64,000 nt of DNA, from the IMG/VR virus record IMGVR_UViG_3300042383_000523, positions 41,757 to 105,756 of that record. One strand, 5' to 3'. The notes under the pieces are model-generated. The model saw only the letters and a list, made by a program, of their open reading frames with translations, did not search any database and was not told where the DNA came from. The number at the start of each line of letters is the position of its first letter. The first letter of the stretch is position 1. This document shows positions 63,829 to 64,000 of this stretch, one piece after another. A program made the position numbers and the translations under genes. This stretch comes from a virus.

Positions 63829-64000
63829 TATAGTAAGAAGCGTTATTGATAAATTTATTCAAAGAGCTGAATTTGGAAAACAAAAGTATGGAACTGATTT
63901 AGATCGTACTGATTTAGATTTAGAAGATTATTTACAACATGCATTGGAAGAACATATGGATGCTATCTTGTATTTGACTAAAGCATTAAAATTAGAAAGA
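63821..64000 (+). CDS. MazG-like/all-alpha phage protein (3' cut by window)
   Basis: The frame is open to the window edge with 60 codons visible. FGKQKYGTDLDRTDLDLEDYLQHALEEHMDAILYL matches a family common in phages, with an EExxD-like acidic helix as in all-alpha NTP pyrophosphohydrolases. Function unproven. Confidence 0.65.
   Translation, partial: MDSIVRSVIDKFIQRAEFGKQKYGTDLDRTDLDLEDYLQHALEEHMDAILYLTKALKLER

Noticed and set aside
1-64000. CRISPR array or integrase/attachment sites
   Set aside because: No regularly spaced repeats and no integrase or recombinase motifs were seen.

Overview
This 64 kb window is part of a large, AT-rich, T4-like (myovirus-type) bacteriophage genome whose host is most likely a Bacteroidota, probably flavobacterial, cell. 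The phage assignment rests on a T4-type replisome (family B DNA polymerase, gp45-like clamp, gp44/gp62-like clamp loader), a GH19 endolysin between two holin-like genes, thymidylate synthase and ribonucleotide reductase, free-standing HNH nucleases and a large tRNA array. The host assignment rests on a type IX secretion (T9SS) C-terminal sorting domain, other Bacteroidota-style secreted proteins, and twelve promoters of the form TTG-N20-TAtATTTAc, the Bacteroidota -33/-7 type, all with the same 20-nt spacing. Every confident gene is on the + strand. Starts usually follow an A-rich leader ending in GTTATG or ATTATG rather than a Shine-Dalgarno sequence.

Layout. 0-5 kb: end of nrdA, a thioredoxin, queD, a DpdA-like transglycosylase, an HNH nuclease and queC; queE and folE follow at 13.7-15.3 kb. 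Together these form a nearly complete route from GTP to a 7-deazaguanine placed in DNA. 5-6.1 kb: a structured RNA, a tRNA-like element, a gene enclosed by a 14-nt inverted repeat, and a small DNA-binding protein. 6.1-12 kb: an unusual envelope cluster with a GEVED/dockerin-like protein, a cohesin-like/dockerin-like protein, a cohesin plus T9SS-sorting-domain protein, a membrane tether, a CsgG-like pore protein, a probable outer-membrane barrel and another exported protein. It runs into the lysis genes (12-13.4 kb). 13.4-16.3 kb: QueE, FolE, a phosphoribosyltransferase and a MazG-like protein.

16.6-25 kb and 33.7-46.2 kb: two glycan-modification islands on either side of the replication/chaperone block (25-33.7 kb). 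They hold about a dozen glycosyltransferases, a carbamoyltransferase, two methyltransferases, GDP-fucose synthesis (Gmd, Fcl), an RfbH-like 3-dehydratase and an RmlD-like reductase. The replication block also carries hsp20, groES and groEL. 46-48.4 kb: small unknown genes.

48.4-53.1 kb: a tRNA array with at least one tRNA for all twenty amino acids, several tRNA-like genes of abnormal architecture, interleaved structured RNAs that are not tRNAs, and two HNH genes. 53.1-57.2 kb: an RNA-repair cassette (metallophosphoesterase, polynucleotide kinase, RNA ligase with an N-terminal OB-like domain, and a cyclic-phosphate-processing receiver domain), well placed to protect the tRNAs. 57-64 kb: small membrane or unknown genes, a second metallophosphoesterase, a secreted SGNH hydrolase and thymidylate synthase.

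The most novel candidate system is the 6.1-12 kb cohesin/dockerin/T9SS/CsgG envelope cluster. Next are the array of non-tRNA structured RNAs, the 7-deazaguanine pathway with a QueC lacking its zinc cysteines, and compact terminator-hairpin/promoter modules. All assignments come from reading the sequence and remembered family motifs; no database search was run.
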